7,014 bases of DNA from Halobacteriales archaeon (lineage in GTDB: Archaea > Thermoplasmatota > E2 > JACPAO01 > JAHFTW01). The DNA is taken from positions 1-7,014 of the forward strand of contig JAIVGU010000029.1 of assembly GCA_020201445.1 (NCBI GenBank), given 5' to 3'. Under the pieces are notes generated by a model. That model was not told the DNA's origin. It ran no database searches and saw only the letters and a list, made by a program, of their open reading frames with translations. The position numbers and the translations under genes were made by a program. Positions 6,369-7,014 of this stretch are shown piece after piece. The number at the start of each line of letters is the position of its first letter. The stretch's first letter is position 1.

Positions 6369-7014
6369 AGGCGGCGATCTCGGCGGGACGGAAGCCGGCT
6401 TCCAGGCGGGGGCCGGTGCGGACCAGGCGCAGGCGGTCCATGCGGGCCACGAGCCGCCCCGCGGCGTCGAAGGCCTCTGCGGCGTAGTCGGTGGCGGCGC
6501 CCTCGGTGCCCAGGACGCGCGCCGTGAAGCGCAGGCCGCCGGGCGAGCACGCCGGGTCGGCCGGGAGCTCGACGCTGCCGATGCTCGTGGGCAGGCTGAG
6601 GTGGCCGCCGGCCGCGATGCCCGCGACGACGCACGCCTGCATGAGCGCCTCCGTGACGAGGGGCGCGGTGGCGAGCCGGCCCACGGCGGGGCCGAGGCGG
6701 GGGCCGGCGCCGGCGGCGGTCGCGGCGCCGGACGGGTGGCCCTCGACGCGCTCCAGGACCCGGAACGTGGGGCCGTGGAACAGCGGGCCGTACAGGTCGC
6801 CGCCCTCCAAGGTCCACAAGGCGGGCCCGTGGGCCGCTCCAGCCTGCGCGTCAGGCAGGGCGGGCGCCGGAGCCAGGACGAGCGTGGCGGAGAAGCTCGG
6901 CGTCCCGGACGCGCCGGGGCCCTGCACCGCGAGCGTGCCCTTCGCCAGGACGCGGCCGTCGGCAAGGACGCCGGCGAGGAGCAGGTCGATGCCGACCGTG
7001 AGCGGGCCCTGCAC
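6367..7014 (-). CDS. Polyketide synthase, C-terminal dehydratase domain (partial, runs off the right edge)
   Basis: The last 215 residues of a larger protein; the frame is open to base 7014, so the GTG there is unlikely to be the true start. The visible part resembles the second half of a PKS dehydratase (double hot-dog) domain: LYGPLFHGPTFRVLERV (75-91), then LVTEALMQACVV (119-130), LPTSIGSVEL (141-150) and a closing GRLVARMDRLRLV (186-198). The LYGPLFHGPxF and QAC pattern is closest, from memory, to dehydratases of iterative PKSs such as the enediyne and polyunsaturated-fatty-acid types. In these the position before Ala in the LVTEA segment is normally the catalytic Asp; here it is Glu123 (alignment by eye). 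The protein ends about 17 residues after the domain, with no carrier protein, thioesterase or reductase following, so the chain must be released or handed on by other parts. The exporter genes follow 7 bases later in the same direction. Confidence 0.75.
   Translation of the reverse strand: MQGPLTVGIDLLLAGVLADGRVLAKGTLAVQGPGASGTPSFSATLVLAPAPALPDAQAGAAHGPALWTLEGGDLYGPLFHGPTFRVLERVEGHPSGAATAAGAGPRLGPAVGRLATAPLVTEALMQACVVAGIAAGGHLSLPTSIGSVELPADPACSPGGLRFTARVLGTEGAATDYAAEAFDAAGRLVARMDRLRLVRTGPRLEAGFRPAEIAA

Noticed and set aside
6360..6965. Upstream extension of the ATPase reading frame
   Set aside because: It overlaps the PKS dehydratase in another frame and is low-complexity; the ATG at 6359 directly precedes the first ABC strand.

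Overview
The window is a very GC-rich piece (third codon positions almost always G or C) of a hybrid polyketide/nonribosomal-peptide biosynthetic gene cluster. Both edges cut through assembly-line genes: the C-terminal end of a polyketide synthase (PKS) at the right and the N-terminal condensation domain of a nonribosomal peptide synthetase (NRPS) at the left, both on the minus strand. The organism cannot be named from sequence alone. A GC-rich soil-type bacterium (actinobacterial or myxobacterial style) and a GC-rich archaeon (for example a Thermoplasmatota lineage) are both possible. Good GGAGG-type ribosome binding sites fit either. The single A+T-rich island, at 3551-3570, would suit archaeal TATA boxes but can also be read as a weak bacterial -10/-35.

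Layout, in minus-strand order from the right: (a) the end of a PKS, with a dehydratase-like hot-dog domain as its last domain (7014-6367); (b) 7 nt later, an ABC-2 exporter ATPase (6359-5454), which shares an ATGA stop/start with (c) its permease (5457-4354). A plus-strand Sfp-type phosphopantetheinyl transferase (3638-4357) lies tail to tail with the permease, and the two stop codons share one CTAG. On the other side of a short divergent promoter region (3521-3637) a second minus-strand operon begins: (d) a tandem GNAT-fold protein (3520-2462), (e) an ATZ/TRZ-type amidohydrolase (2465-1275, GTGA overlap) and (f) the NRPS (1278 to beyond base 1, ATGA overlap). The gene chain is packed without gaps except for that promoter region.

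Inferred working: the transferase loads phosphopantetheine on the PKS and NRPS carrier domains. A PKS-made acyl or polyketide chain could be passed in trans to the NRPS, whose first domain is a condensation domain. The GNAT and amidohydrolase, translationally coupled to the NRPS, would tailor a building block or product or give self-protection. The ABC exporter would secrete the product or confer resistance.

Several enzymes carry non-standard residues at positions usually conserved: the amidohydrolase has Gln for the catalytic Glu, the transferase lacks the SHS motif, the ATPase has LSDGT instead of LSGGQ, and the PKS dehydratase appears to have Glu for Asp. These are the most interesting aspects of the window.
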